Shown here: one piece after another, positions 45,814 through 54,946 of the stretch
How the letters are laid out: each line of letters starts with the position of its first letter
Numbering within the stretch: the first letter of the stretch is position 1
Assembly (NCBI GenBank): GCA_964513205.1
Contig: CAZELP010000005.1
Span: 51,892-115,891, forward strand
Length of the DNA stretch: 64,000 nt
Source: JAGVJT01 sp964513205
Lineage (GTDB): Bacteria; Pseudomonadota; Gammaproteobacteria; Legionellales; Legionellaceae
Direction: 5' to 3'
Program-made: the position numbers and the translations under genes
The notes under the pieces: generated by a model
Databases searched by the model: none
What the model was told of the DNA's origin: nothing
Seen by the model: the letters and a program-made list of their open reading frames with translations, nothing else

Positions 45814-48090
45814 TTAAGCTTCGTCCTCAGTATACCCACATCCAGATTGAGGACATACGTGCTGACGACCTGAACGTTTGGTTTCTTTGAGGGTTAAAAT
45901 AGGCCATGCACAATTTGGACAAGGTTTAGCAATAGGCTCGTTCCAAATGGCGTAATCGCAATCGGGATAACGCCCACAAGAATAGAAAATCTTACCTCGT
46001 CTGGATTTTCTTTTGAGCAATGAACCTGTTTGACATTTTGGACAGGAAACACCTGTATCCGTCGGTTTTTCAATCGGCTCTATAAAGGTGCATTTTGGAT
46101 ATTGAGTACATCCAATAAAACGACCATATTTTCCTGTTTTAATTTGCAAGGGACTCTCACAAGAAGGACAAACACGCCCCTCTACAACAGAAAGCGCTGG
46201 ATCCTCTGTGGTAGCACCAGCTAAATCTTGCGTATAATCACAATCAGGATACCCTGTACAACCAATAAAACGGCCTCGTTTACCTAACCGAATCGCAAGC
46301 CCTTTTCCGCATTTAGGACAGGCCTCATCCAAAGTTTCTGTGGTCACATCGGTTCGTTTAATTTGCTCATCAATTGTGCTAATTTGCTCAATGAACGGAT
46401 CCCAAAAAGAACGCAAAACCGGCTTCCAGTCTTTCTCGCCACGAGCAACCGCATCAAGCGTATCTTCAAGTTGAGCAGTAAATTGATAATCAACATACTG
46501 AGTGAAATATGTCGTTAAAAATCGACTGACAATTCGCCCAACATCCGTCGGAATAAAACGTTTTTTCTCCGAAACAACATACTCTCTCTGTACCAAAGTA
46601 TGAATAATTGTTGCATAAGTTGAAGGACGACCAATATCAAACTCTTCTAAAGCTTTAACTAACGTGGCTTCCGAATAACGTGGTGGAGGTTCTGTAAAAT
46701 GCTGCGTCGCGAGTATATCCTGAAGATGCACTCGATCACCAACGGCTAAAGCCGGCAATAACATTTCTTGATCATCATCTTTGCTGTCATCTCGACCTTC
46801 TTCGTACACAGACAAAAAGCCTGGAAAAGCAACAGTAGAGCCATTTGCTCTAAACTGATGTGATGCATTCACAACAAAATCAACCGTGACCGTATCAATC
46901 AACGCATCTACCATTTGCGAGGCAACCGTTCTCTTCCAAATCAATTGATATAATTTAAACTGATCGGTGGTCAGTGCCTTCTGTAACGTTTCGGGCAAAC
47001 GTCGCACAGAAGTGGGACGAATCGCCTCATGTGCTTCTTGTGCGTTTTTAGACTTTGTTTTATAAAATCGAATCGTGTCTGGACAATAATTTTTTCCGAA
47101 GCGCTCTTCAATTAACGCTCTTATCTCTGTCGTGGCTTCTTTAGACAAAGAAACGGAGTCAGTACGCATATAACTGATTAAGCCCACCGTACCAGATCCA
47201 ATGTCAATCCCTTCATACAACTGTTGAGCCACCATCATGGTTTTTCTGGCTGTAAAACCAAGCTTGCGTGCAGCTTCCTGTTGCAGTGTTGAGGTAATAA
47301 ACGGAGCGTAAGGATGTCGTTTGCGTTGTTTCTTTTCAACTTGACTGACAACCAAAAAACCAGCTGCTTCTTTTAGCAGAATATCACGTATTTCATGTGC
47401 CAAATTCTCATTGGTCACAGAGAATTGCTGAACTTTTTCATGAGCATATTGTGTGAGTTTCGCTTCAAAAGAAACACGCGCATGCTCACACTTTGCTGTC
47501 AAACGCCAATATTCTTGCGAAACAAAACGTTCTCGCTCTTCTTCTCGTTCGACAATCAAACGCAAAGCAGGACTTTGAACACGCCCGGCTGATAAACCAC
47601 GACGCACTTTTTTCCACAACAAAGGCGATAGATTAAAACCAACTAAATAATCTAACGCTCTTCTGGCTTGCTGTGCGTTCACCAGGTCCATCACAATCTC
47701 ACGAGGATGCGCGACTGCGTCGATAATCGCAGATTTTGTAATTTCATTGAAAAAAATACGCTGCACTTGTTTGTCTTTCAAAAGACCTCGTTCGCGCATT
47801 AATTCATAAACATGCCAAGAAATCGCTTCCCCTTCACGATCAGGGTCGGTCGCCAGAAGAAGGGCGGTGGATTTTTTGAGTGCTTTTGCAATGGCCTCCA
47901 CATGACGTGAATTGCGCTCAATGGGCTTATAAGTCATGTAAAAGTCATGCTCAGGATCGACCGAACCTTTTTTGGCAGGCAAATCCCGCACATGACCATA
48001 TGAAGCAAGCACTTCATAATCGTTGCCAAGATATTTTTCTATTGTTTTTGCTTTCGCCGGTGATTCCACGATCACCAAGTATTTACTCAT
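45814..48090 (-). CDS. topA: DNA topoisomerase I
   Basis: 758 residues. It relaxes negative supercoils through a 5'-phosphotyrosine intermediate. TOPRIM begins LVIVESPAKAKTIEKYLG and has the acidic DPDREGEAI motif; the active-site tyrosine is in GLISYMRTDSVSLS. The C terminus carries three C4 zinc fingers (CPKCGKGLAIR...CTGYPDC; CPSCESPLQIKTGKYG...CTQYPKC; CPKCQTGSLLKRKS...CGRYPDC) plus a partial final one. Between fingers 1 and 2 the sequence EDPALSVVEGRV looks like an inserted repeat-derived peptide. It is somewhat shorter than E. coli TopA (865). It is the last gene of a dprA-smg-topA cluster, a gammaproteobacterial classic. Confidence 0.97.
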   Translation of the reverse strand: MSKYLVIVESPAKAKTIEKYLGNDYEVLASYGHVRDLPAKKGSVDPEHDFYMTYKPIERNSRHVEAIAKALKKSTALLLATDPDREGEAISWHVYELMRERGLLKDKQVQRIFFNEITKSAIIDAVAHPREIVMDLVNAQQARRALDYLVGFNLSPLLWKKVRRGLSAGRVQSPALRLIVEREEERERFVSQEYWRLTAKCEHARVSFEAKLTQYAHEKVQQFSVTNENLAHEIRDILLKEAAGFLVVSQVEKKQRKRHPYAPFITSTLQQEAARKLGFTARKTMMVAQQLYEGIDIGSGTVGLISYMRTDSVSLSKEATTEIRALIEERFGKNYCPDTIRFYKTKSKNAQEAHEAIRPTSVRRLPETLQKALTTDQFKLYQLIWKRTVASQMVDALIDTVTVDFVVNASHQFRANGSTVAFPGFLSVYEEGRDDSKDDDQEMLLPALAVGDRVHLQDILATQHFTEPPPRYSEATLVKALEEFDIGRPSTYATIIHTLVQREYVVSEKKRFIPTDVGRIVSRFLTTYFTQYVDYQFTAQLEDTLDAVARGEKDWKPVLRSFWDPFIEQISTIDEQIKRTDVTTETLDEACPKCGKGLAIRLGKRGRFIGCTGYPDCDYTQDLAGATTEDPALSVVEGRVCPSCESPLQIKTGKYGRFIGCTQYPKCTFIEPIEKPTDTGVSCPKCQTGSLLKRKSRRGKIFYSCGRYPDCDYAIWNEPIAKPCPNCAWPILTLKETKRSGRQHVCPQSGCGYTEDEA

Positions 48091-48099
48091 TCAGCAGCA

Positions 48100-48573
48100 T
48101 CAGTTCAGTGTGACCCCATGTTCTTTATCATAGAGTACAAGATCAAGAAATGCCAACTGCTCATCATCCAACGTTCCAGAAAGCGTGTTACGTACGGTCC
48201 ATTTCACTTCACTCAGGGAAATTAAATGGGAATCCGAAAACATCAAACGATTTAAAATTAGCTCCATCATATCAGGTGATACCACCCCCCAACTCACAAG
48301 ACGATGAAGAAACTGATGACTCACTTTTGTCAGTCTCACACGCTCATCGGTGGTAAACACCCTAAAACTTTTTGTACTTGCGGACTGAACAACAGCCATT
48401 TGAACAGCGGCTTTTTTGTTTGGAATAACAAAAAGTTCGCCGTCTTTTAAAAGACTTTCTGAAGTTTTTTCTGCCAAAGATGACTCAGCCATCTGTGGAT
48501 AACGCTCTTTTAATTGAGCAATTGTTCTCTCAAACAAATCCAACAACAAATCAAGCAAGCTGCTATCTTTCAT
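48100..48573 (-). CDS. smg: Smg/DUF494 family protein
   Basis: 157 residues from ATG 48573, whose first base overlaps the dprA stop as TAATG, with GAGG upstream; the longer frame from GTG 48582 is not supported. The pattern SFRVFTTDERVRLTKVSHQFLHRLVSWGVVSP and LNRLMFSD is that of DUF494/Smg, a small protein of unknown function. Its position between dprA and topA is conserved across gammaproteobacteria, which supports the call more than motif strength does. Confidence 0.88.
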   Translation of the reverse strand: MKDSSLLDLLLDLFERTIAQLKERYPQMAESSLAEKTSESLLKDGELFVIPNKKAAVQMAVVQSASTKSFRVFTTDERVRLTKVSHQFLHRLVSWGVVSPDMMELILNRLMFSDSHLISLSEVKWTVRNTLSGTLDDEQLAFLDLVLYDKEHGVTLN

Positions 48574-49649
48574 TATGCGCACCTCACGTAGCCACTAGGT
48601 AGAGACCGAACAACACCTTCTATTTCCAACTCCATCAAATCACACACAATGTCTTCCATTGACAGTCCACTGCGAATCACAAGCTGATCAACAGTAGTTA
48701 CTCCCTCACCCATACAGCGGAGTAAGCGCTGCGAAGCAGTCTCCGGAGAGTCTGTCTCTTTTTTTTGTTGTGTTTTAGTTTCTTCTATTGAAAAAACATC
48801 TAAAACATCTTGTGGCTTGGTCACGAGCCTTGCCCCTTGTTGGAGTAAAGCATGACAACCAGCGGCCATAGGATTTCGGACATAACCCGGAACCGCCATG
48901 ACATCACGGTTTTGCTCTAAAGCCAGCCGCGCAGTGAGAAGAGAACCGCTGGGAACAGCGGATTCTACAACCAATACAGCAGATGATACACCGCTTATTA
49001 TACGATTTCTACGGGGGAAATGTCCAGCCATAGGAGGAGATGTTCTTGGAAATTCACTGATTAAGAGTCCGCTTTTTTTTATTTTTTTGACCAAATCAAC
49101 ATGATTTTTGGGATAAACTTTATCGACGCCTGTTCCCAAAACAGCAATTGTTCGCCCATTTCCATTCAAAGCGCCCTGATGTGCTGCAGCATCAATTCCT
49201 CTAGCCAAACCACTGACAATGACTAAGCCCAAGGACGCCAAGACCTCTGAAAATTCTTTGGCAATTTCAAATCCAGAAACAGAAGGCTTTCGTGTTCCAA
49301 CTATGGCAAGACAAGAGGAGTCCAAACAAGACCAATCGCCCTCTCCATATAAAACGGGAGGTGGAGCATAGATTTCTTTTAACAAACGAGGATACAGTGG
49401 ATCTTCAAACGTCACAATAAAACGATTATCCTGCTGCCTGAGCCATTCGCAGTCCGACTCAACCGACGCGTAATCGATTTTTTTTACAGTCTGAATAAAT
49501 TTTTCAGAAAAACCATGCTCAGCAAGTTCAGAAAAAGACAAGGAAAAAAATTTCTCTAGATTCGGCCATTTTTGTAAAAGTTTCTGTATCGTCCTGGGTC
49601 CAAAACGACGGGTATGATTCAATGCCAATAAATAATGAAAATTGTCCAC
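48573..49649 (-). CDS. dprA: DNA-processing protein DprA/Smf
   Basis: 358 residues from a GTG start preceded by GGAAGTGAG. It has an N-terminal SAM-like region and a Rossmann-type DprA core: VGTRKPSVSGFEIAKEF, VSGLARGIDAAAHQGAL, TGVDKVYPKNH, SEFPRTSPPMAGHFPRRNRI and LLTARLALEQNRDVMAVPG, then a C-terminal winged-helix (DprA WH, ending VVRSLPSGYVR). DprA loads RecA onto incoming single-stranded DNA during natural transformation. It heads dprA-smg-topA and is divergent from def. Presence here fits a competence-capable organism together with pilCD, but no other competence genes are visible. Confidence 0.96.
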   Translation of the reverse strand: MDNFHYLLALNHTRRFGPRTIQKLLQKWPNLEKFFSLSFSELAEHGFSEKFIQTVKKIDYASVESDCEWLRQQDNRFIVTFEDPLYPRLLKEIYAPPPVLYGEGDWSCLDSSCLAIVGTRKPSVSGFEIAKEFSEVLASLGLVIVSGLARGIDAAAHQGALNGNGRTIAVLGTGVDKVYPKNHVDLVKKIKKSGLLISEFPRTSPPMAGHFPRRNRIISGVSSAVLVVESAVPSGSLLTARLALEQNRDVMAVPGYVRNPMAAGCHALLQQGARLVTKPQDVLDVFSIEETKTQQKKETDSPETASQRLLRCMGEGVTTVDQLVIRSGLSMEDIVCDLMELEIEGVVRSLPSGYVRCA

Positions 49650-49742
49650 AACTCACTTCCATGTTTCATGCGGGTCTACCATCTTATAGGAGGTTAATGT
49701 ACAATACAACACCTTGTTTATGAGCTTATATTTCAGATAAAG

Positions 49743-50255
49743 ATGACTCTTCGAAAAGTGATTTACCTACCAGATCCTCGTCTGCGAAAAAACAATATAC
49801 CCATCACCGTGTTTGACGATGCACTCCAATCGCTTATCGAAGACATGTTTGAAACCATGTACCATGAACGCGGCGTCGGATTAGCAGCACCGCAAATTGG
49901 TGTCAACATTCGCTTATCTGTTATCGACACCATTGGAGATAAATCTCAACAATTGGTGCTCATCAATCCCGAAATTATTCATGCAGAAGGCGAAATGGAA
50001 TATTTAGAGGGGTGTCTTTCAGTTCCAACTGCTTACGATAAAGTGATTCGTGCAAAAACGGTTACCATTCGTGCGCAAAATCGACACGGTGATTTTTTTG
50101 AAATGACTGCTGATGGTCTTTTGGGAGAATGTTTTCAACACGAGATTGATCATCTCAACGGCAAGCTTTTTATTGACAAACTCTCACCTGTCAAACAAAG
50201 CATTGCACGGAAAAAATTAGAAAAATTTAAACGCAATCAAGCACGCCCATCATGA
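49743..50255 (+). CDS. def: Peptide deformylase
   Basis: 170 residues. It removes the formyl group from N-terminal Met of new proteins. Motif 1 GVGLAAPQIG, motif 2 EGCLSVP (metal-binding cysteine) and motif 3 HEIDHLNGKLF (HExxH) are all intact. It starts a run with fmt and rsmB with ATGA overlaps. The 93-base gap to dprA contains divergent promoter sequence; TACAAT near 49702 could be a -10 for this operon. Confidence 0.97.
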   Translation: MTLRKVIYLPDPRLRKNNIPITVFDDALQSLIEDMFETMYHERGVGLAAPQIGVNIRLSVIDTIGDKSQQLVLINPEIIHAEGEMEYLEGCLSVPTAYDKVIRAKTVTIRAQNRHGDFFEMTADGLLGECFQHEIDHLNGKLFIDKLSPVKQSIARKKLEKFKRNQARPS

Positions 50256-51196
50256 AAAAATTAACTCTCGGTTTTGCAGGAACACCAGCATTTGGTCTTG
50301 CTGCACTCAACGCATTAAACACATCGCGGCATGAACTCAAAGCAATTTACACACAGCCTGATAGACCCGCCGGACGAGGAAGAAAATTACAAGCTTCTCC
50401 TATTAAGGAATTTGCACTTGCTCACGAACTACCAGTTTACCAACCCATTCACTTTAAACAAACCGAAGACGTGGAAAACTTAAGAGCGCTTGATTTGGAT
50501 GTACTCGTGGTCATTGCTTATGGACTCATTCTTCCCTCTCGAGTCCTTGAAATTCCTCGCTATGGCTGTATCAATGTCCACGCCTCTCTTCTGCCCAGAT
50601 GGCGAGGCGCATCCCCCATTCAACAGTCACTTCTTCATGGAGACTCTAAAACAGGAGTGACCATTATGCAGATGGACAAAGGGATGGATACAGGTGACGT
50701 ACTCACGATGAAGTCCATCGATATTGAAAGCCAAGAAACGACAGAAACACTGCACGACAAATTAGCCGAACTTGCCGTTTCCCCCCTTCTTGAAACACTT
50801 GATGCAATTGCAGAAGAAAAAGTCACCCGTACACCACAACCGACAGAAGGCATTACTTACGCCCCCAAATTAACAAAAGAAGAAGCGCATATCGACTGGT
50901 TCCAAACGAATAACGTCATTGATAGAAAAATCCGAGCTTACAACCCTTGGCCTATCGCTTATACCTTTCTTCATGATGAGCTTATTCGCGTGCATACCGC
51001 ACATCCACATACAAACGATGCTCATTCAGCAGCGCCAGGAACAATCGTCTTGATTGACAAAACAGGACTTTCTATCGCGACACAAAGTGGCCTGATCCAA
51101 ATCACTCGCCTTCAATCACCGGGTGGAAAAGTGCTTCCTGCTCGAGAATGGCTGCAAGCACATCCGCAGATTCAAGTTGGAATGCAACTTAAATGA
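50252..51196 (+). CDS. fmt: Methionyl-tRNA formyltransferase
   Basis: 314 residues. It formylates Met-tRNAfMet with 10-formyl-THF. N-terminal catalytic domain: GFAGTPAFGLAAL, INVHASLLPRWRGASPIQ (the HxSLLPxxRG loop) and TGVTIMQMDKGMDTGD; C-terminal OB-like domain with RKIRAYNPWPIAYT. It overlaps def by four bases (ATGA) and rsmB by four, so all three are translationally coupled. Confidence 0.97.
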   Translation: MKKLTLGFAGTPAFGLAALNALNTSRHELKAIYTQPDRPAGRGRKLQASPIKEFALAHELPVYQPIHFKQTEDVENLRALDLDVLVVIAYGLILPSRVLEIPRYGCINVHASLLPRWRGASPIQQSLLHGDSKTGVTIMQMDKGMDTGDVLTMKSIDIESQETTETLHDKLAELAVSPLLETLDAIAEEKVTRTPQPTEGITYAPKLTKEEAHIDWFQTNNVIDRKIRAYNPWPIAYTFLHDELIRVHTAHPHTNDAHSAAPGTIVLIDKTGLSIATQSGLIQITRLQSPGGKVLPAREWLQAHPQIQVGMQLK

Positions 51197-52434
51197 ATGA
51201 TAGAGCCTTAGCACTTGATGTACTGACACTGATTGCCCAAAAAAAAGGCAGCATACAATCGTACAACAAGCCCCTATCTCCATACGCGAGAGAGCTGATC
51301 TTTGGTGTCTGTCGGTATTACTTTTATCTTGAATCGTTGGCGAAAACATTAGTCCCTAAAAAACCAAAAGATCAAAAAATTTGGCTCACATTGCTGTTAG
51401 GACTGTATCAATTGCATTATCTCAAACAAGCAGAATATGCCGTTGTTAAAGAAACCGTTGAGCTGACGCGCTCTAATTGGGCAAGAGGTTTTATCAATGC
51501 GGTATTAAGAAATTATTGTCGAAAAAAACCCAGCCCCCCTGTTCATCTGAATCACCCTGATTGGTTTGCTCGACGTATCCAGCAGGCTTGGCCTCAGCAC
51601 TGGCAAAATATTTTAGAAGAAAACGATATTCATCCCCCCATGACACTGCGTGTCAACACCAGTGCAATCAACATTGATGCATATCTTTTAAAACTTCAAA
51701 ATGTCGGCATTTCTGGACAAAAAATGCTTTATGCAAAAGAAGCCATTTTGCTTGATACACCTTGTCACGTGACCGATTTACCTGGCTTTGCTGATGGTCT
51801 CTGCGCAGTTCAAGATGCAGCGGCGCAACTTGCAGCACACTTGCTTGACTTAAAACCTGGAGATCGAATCTTAGACGCTTGCGCTGCTCCGGGAGGGAAA
51901 ACCTGTCATATATTAGAAAAAGAGCCCCATCTTGATCAATGTATCGCACTCGATATCGACGAAAAAAGACTGCAAAAAGTGGCTGAGAATCTAAGTCGCT
52001 TAAAGCTTGAAGCCACTTTGAAACAAGGCGATGCGGCAACTCCGGAAACATGGTGGGATGGTGTAGCCTTTGATAAAATCCTCCTAGATGCCCCCTGCTC
52101 TGCCACAGGCGTCATCCGACGTCATCCCGATATCAAACTCATGCGAACAGAAATGGATGTAGCAGAGATTGTCAAACTTCAAGCCAAAATACTACAGGCG
52201 TTGTGGCCTCTTCTTTCACCAGGAGGACGACTTGTTTACGCCACATGTTCAGTTTTACCCGAAGAAAATGAACTTCAAATTGCAAATTTCTTAAAGACAC
52301 AAAAAGACGCTCAACTGGAATCAATTGACATCCCCTTTGGTCACAAAACACCTCATGGTCGGCAAATCTTCCCAGGGCAAGATCATATGGATGGATTTTT
52401 TTATAGTGTCATTTCAAAAGCAAAAACCAGGTGA
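51193..52434 (+). CDS. rsmB: 16S rRNA m5C967 methyltransferase
   Basis: 413 residues. NusB-like N-terminal domain (NKPLSPYARELIFGVCRYYF) and a SAM-dependent m5C-methyltransferase domain: DACAAPGGKTCHI (motif I), LLDAPCSATGVIRRHPDIK (motif IV, with catalytic cysteine) and YATCSVLPEENE (motif VI, nucleophile cysteine). It is the third gene of the def-fmt-rsmB operon. It is followed by a terminator. Confidence 0.96.
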   Translation: MNDRALALDVLTLIAQKKGSIQSYNKPLSPYARELIFGVCRYYFYLESLAKTLVPKKPKDQKIWLTLLLGLYQLHYLKQAEYAVVKETVELTRSNWARGFINAVLRNYCRKKPSPPVHLNHPDWFARRIQQAWPQHWQNILEENDIHPPMTLRVNTSAINIDAYLLKLQNVGISGQKMLYAKEAILLDTPCHVTDLPGFADGLCAVQDAAAQLAAHLLDLKPGDRILDACAAPGGKTCHILEKEPHLDQCIALDIDEKRLQKVAENLSRLKLEATLKQGDAATPETWWDGVAFDKILLDAPCSATGVIRRHPDIKLMRTEMDVAEIVKLQAKILQALWPLLSPGGRLVYATCSVLPEENELQIANFLKTQKDAQLESIDIPFGHKTPHGRQIFPGQDHMDGFFYSVISKAKTR

Positions 52435-52450
52435 GTGATGGACCAAAAAA

Positions 52451-52474
52451 AAGCCACGCGTGAAGACGTGGCTT
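52451..52474 (-). terminator. Intrinsic terminator between rsmB and the small lipid/LEA-like gene
   Basis: AAGCCACG (52451-52458) pairs with CGTGGCTT (52467-52474) over an 8-base loop. On the minus strand it is followed by a run of T (TTTTTTTT), making it an efficient terminator for the gene at 52492; on the plus strand it can serve rsmB only weakly. Confidence 0.82.
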
Positions 52475-52491
52475 AAGATAGGTATAAAAGC

Positions 52492-52731
52492 TTAGTTGCC
52501 TTTCACCATGTTCTCAACGCCTTGTGCTGCTTTATCAAACGCATCACCAGTGCTTTTTATAGCATTTTCAGTTCCTTTACCAAGCTTGTTTGCAGCATCT
52601 ACTGTGCCTTTTCCTAAATCATTTGCCGCGTCACTTGTAGATTTAGCTGCATTCTGAACTGTGTCAGCAAATACAGCATTGGCTGAAAACCCTAACGCCA
52701 TTACAGACAACATTACCAATAGCTTCTTCAT
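52492..52731 (-). CDS. Small exported LEA-like/alanine-rich repeat protein
   Basis: 79 residues from the second of two tandem ATGs (52731), six bases after AAGGAG. It has a signal peptide (MKKLLVMLSVMALGFSANAVFA, cleavage before DTV). The mature ~57 residues are built from repeats AANDLGKGT, AANKLGKGT and NAIKSTGDAFDKAAQGV, an 11-residue amphipathic pattern as in LEA-like or phasin-like proteins. It contains no cysteine, so it is not a lipoprotein. Likely a soluble periplasmic helical peptide, possibly a stress protectant; function unproven. Monocistronic with its own terminator. Confidence 0.82.
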   Translation of the reverse strand: MKKLLVMLSVMALGFSANAVFADTVQNAAKSTSDAANDLGKGTVDAANKLGKGTENAIKSTGDAFDKAAQGVENMVKGN

Positions 52732-52796
52732 CATTAACTCCTTGTCTAGAAAAATAATCATGGCAATATCCATCCTAGTACAACATTCGAATTCGA

Positions 52797-53255
52797 TCAA
52801 GACGATTTTTGATCCGAGATCGGAGGAGCAACCGTCCGATCACATCGACAACGAGTTGCTGTTGGGGGCATTGGAACACTTGAAAAATCATCTGAAAAAC
52901 AGACACTGATGTTCCACCCTACCGCGCCATTTATATTTTCAGGCGTAGACCAATAGCGCTTTCCTGGATATTTTCTACCCGCATCATCTTGCCAAATGAC
53001 CGGCGAGAATTCTGCTTCGAAACGAAAAGTTTGTTTCGGATTACACTCAAACATTCGACGCCCCCACAATTCATCTGGAGGGATAGAAAAATCAACTAAA
53101 ACCTCTTCATTGGTCACATCAAACGCACGAAACGTCACATCAAACCCTTGCCAACAATCGTCTTTGATGAGCGTCAAATAACAAGGAAACGCAAATGTGT
53201 AAATGGAGAAACAAGAAAACAGCAAAAAAGCGTAAATATTTTTGATCAAATTCAT
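52797..53255 (-). CDS. Small secreted protein of unknown function
   Basis: 152 residues from the ATG at 53255, which opens a signal peptide (KNIYAFLLFSCFSIYTFAFP). A longer frame from ATG 53279 has an acidic N terminus and lies close to a TATATA -10-like box (about 53283-53288), so its transcript would barely include it. Four or more cysteines in the mature part (FPCYLTLIKDDCWQG; FECNPKQ; SVCFSDD; CRCDRT) suggest disulphides in the periplasm or outside. The sequence is beta-rich. No family recognised. Confidence 0.72.
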   Translation of the reverse strand: MNLIKNIYAFLLFSCFSIYTFAFPCYLTLIKDDCWQGFDVTFRAFDVTNEEVLVDFSIPPDELWGRRMFECNPKQTFRFEAEFSPVIWQDDAGRKYPGKRYWSTPENINGAVGWNISVCFSDDFSSVPMPPTATRCRCDRTVAPPISDQKSS

Positions 53256-53335
53256 TTCTAATTGACTGTGAGACCGCATTTTTATATAGTGCGCGGATTA
53301 GATAAAAGAATCAAGAGATCGAGAGAGGAGCATCC

Positions 53336-54604
53336 ATGACTGAAAAAGTGGCTCGCATAAGCCTTCCTGGCGCAAACGACATAGAACTCCCAATTTATAC
53401 CCCGACACTGGGAAATGATGTGATTGACATTGGGCCGCTGGCTCGATACAACCACTTCACATTTGATCCAGGATTTGTTTCAACCGCCTCTTGTGAATCT
53501 AAGATTACTTATATCGATGGTGATAAAGGCGTACTTTTGTATCGAGGATATCCAATCCAAGAACTTGCACTGAAAAAAGATTTCTTAGATGTATGCTTCC
53601 TATTGATGAACGGAGAACTTCCAAACACCAAAGAAAAAGAAGATTTCACTGTTCTCATCAACAACCACACCATGGTACATCAACAAATGTATCAATTTTT
53701 AAATGGCTTTAGACGAGATGCTCATCCCATGGCCATCATGGTTGGGATTGTCGGTGCGCTTTCTGCTTTTTATCACGAATCAATGGATTTAAACAGCGAG
53801 CAAGATCGCTACATGTGCGCCATTCGCTTAATTGCAAAAATGCCAACATTAGCCGCAATGAGTTACAAGTACTCAGTTGGACAACCCTACATGTACCCGC
53901 AAAATAAAATGTCCTATGCGGAGAATTTTTTGCACATGATGTTTGGGGTTCCTTCAGAAGACATTAAGCCCAATCCAGTTATTGTTGAAGCCATGGACAC
54001 CATCTTCACCCTGCACGCAGATCATGAGCAAAACGCATCGACGTCAACTGTTCGACTTGCAGGCTCAACCGGAGCGAATCCATTTGCCTGCATTTCAGCA
54101 GGAATTGGTGCACTTTGGGGGCCAGCGCATGGTGGCGCAAACGAAGCGTGCTTGAACATGCTGCATGAAATTGGAGACGTAAGCCGGGTGCCTCATTATA
54201 TTGCACGAGCAAAAGACAAAGATGATCCATTCCGCTTAATGGGATTTGGTCACCGGGTATACAAAAGTTATGACCCACGTGCAAAAGTCATGCGAGAGAC
54301 CTGCCACAAAGTATTGGAAGCAGTCGGAGCTCAAGACGAACCTTTATTCAAACTGGCATTAGCGCTTGAAAAAATAGCGCTTGAAGACGACTATTTTGTT
54401 GAGAAAAAACTTTACCCGAATGTAGACTTCTATTCAGGTATTACGCTAAGCGCCATCGGTATTCCAACCAATATGTTTACCGTTATTTTTGCATTAGCAA
54501 GAACAGTCGGCTGGATGTCACACTGGATGGAAATGGTTGCATCTAAAGCTAAAATTGGTCGACCAAGACAGCTCTATACAGGTGAAAAAGAGCGCCACCT
54601 CTAA
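53336..54604 (+). CDS. gltA: Type II citrate synthase
   Basis: 422 residues. It condenses oxaloacetate and acetyl-CoA to citrate; hexameric NADH-sensitive type II. Signatures: RGYPIQELA, LHADHEQNASTSTVR with the first catalytic histidine, GPAHGGANEACLNML (second histidine), GFGHRVYKSYDPRA (the citrate-synthase box) and DFYSGI with the catalytic aspartate. GAGAGAGGAGC precedes the ATG. It stands alone between divergent small genes and repeats. Confidence 0.97.
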   Translation: MTEKVARISLPGANDIELPIYTPTLGNDVIDIGPLARYNHFTFDPGFVSTASCESKITYIDGDKGVLLYRGYPIQELALKKDFLDVCFLLMNGELPNTKEKEDFTVLINNHTMVHQQMYQFLNGFRRDAHPMAIMVGIVGALSAFYHESMDLNSEQDRYMCAIRLIAKMPTLAAMSYKYSVGQPYMYPQNKMSYAENFLHMMFGVPSEDIKPNPVIVEAMDTIFTLHADHEQNASTSTVRLAGSTGANPFACISAGIGALWGPAHGGANEACLNMLHEIGDVSRVPHYIARAKDKDDPFRLMGFGHRVYKSYDPRAKVMRETCHKVLEAVGAQDEPLFKLALALEKIALEDDYFVEKKLYPNVDFYSGITLSAIGIPTNMFTVIFALARTVGWMSHWMEMVASKAKIGRPRQLYTGEKERHL

Positions 54605-54655
54605 CCTAAAAAATTGACGGGATATTCAAGCACCGCAATTTTATCAATTTGAATG

Positions 54656-54683
54656 GGGTCTGTTACCCATTATCAACAGACCC
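54656..54683 (+). terminator. Hairpin downstream of gltA
   Basis: GGGTCTGTT (54656-54664) pairs with AACAGACCC (54675-54683), a 9-bp perfect stem with 10-base loop, 51 bases after the gltA stop. T tract weak. Confidence 0.55.
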
Positions 54684-54748
54684 TATATTAAAAACAGAAT
54701 CCACCTCGATCTTGAGATTTTCGTTCTGTTCATGACAAGAAACTGTCA

Positions 54749-54838
54749 TGCCCGCGTTAGGCGGGCATCCATTTCTAGTGCCTCGTCTTGTAAATACGCT
54801 CCCTTAAGCTGTCGTCCCCGCGAAGGCGGGGACGACAG
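54749..54838. repeat. Pair of REP-like palindromic units
   Basis: Two GC-rich hairpins stand side by side: ATGCCCGC-GTTAG-GCGGGCAT (54749-54769), and a 13-bp stem CTGTCGTCCCCGC/GCGGGGACGACAG with a GAAG tetraloop (54809-54838). They differ sharply in base composition from the AT-rich flanks and resemble the CCCGC-GCGGG palindromes widely spread in proteobacterial intergenic regions. They lie in the gap gltA-glycosyltransferase (54605-54946), which otherwise holds only the gltA hairpin. Confidence 0.72.
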
Positions 54839-54946
54839 GACAAAATTGATTTGATGGAGTAGCGAAGAGTTTTTTTTGTAATTCCTGTTGAAATTTTGGC
54901 ATCTAGGCGTACAACGAACCTCATGGAAACATATCTGTAACTGATC

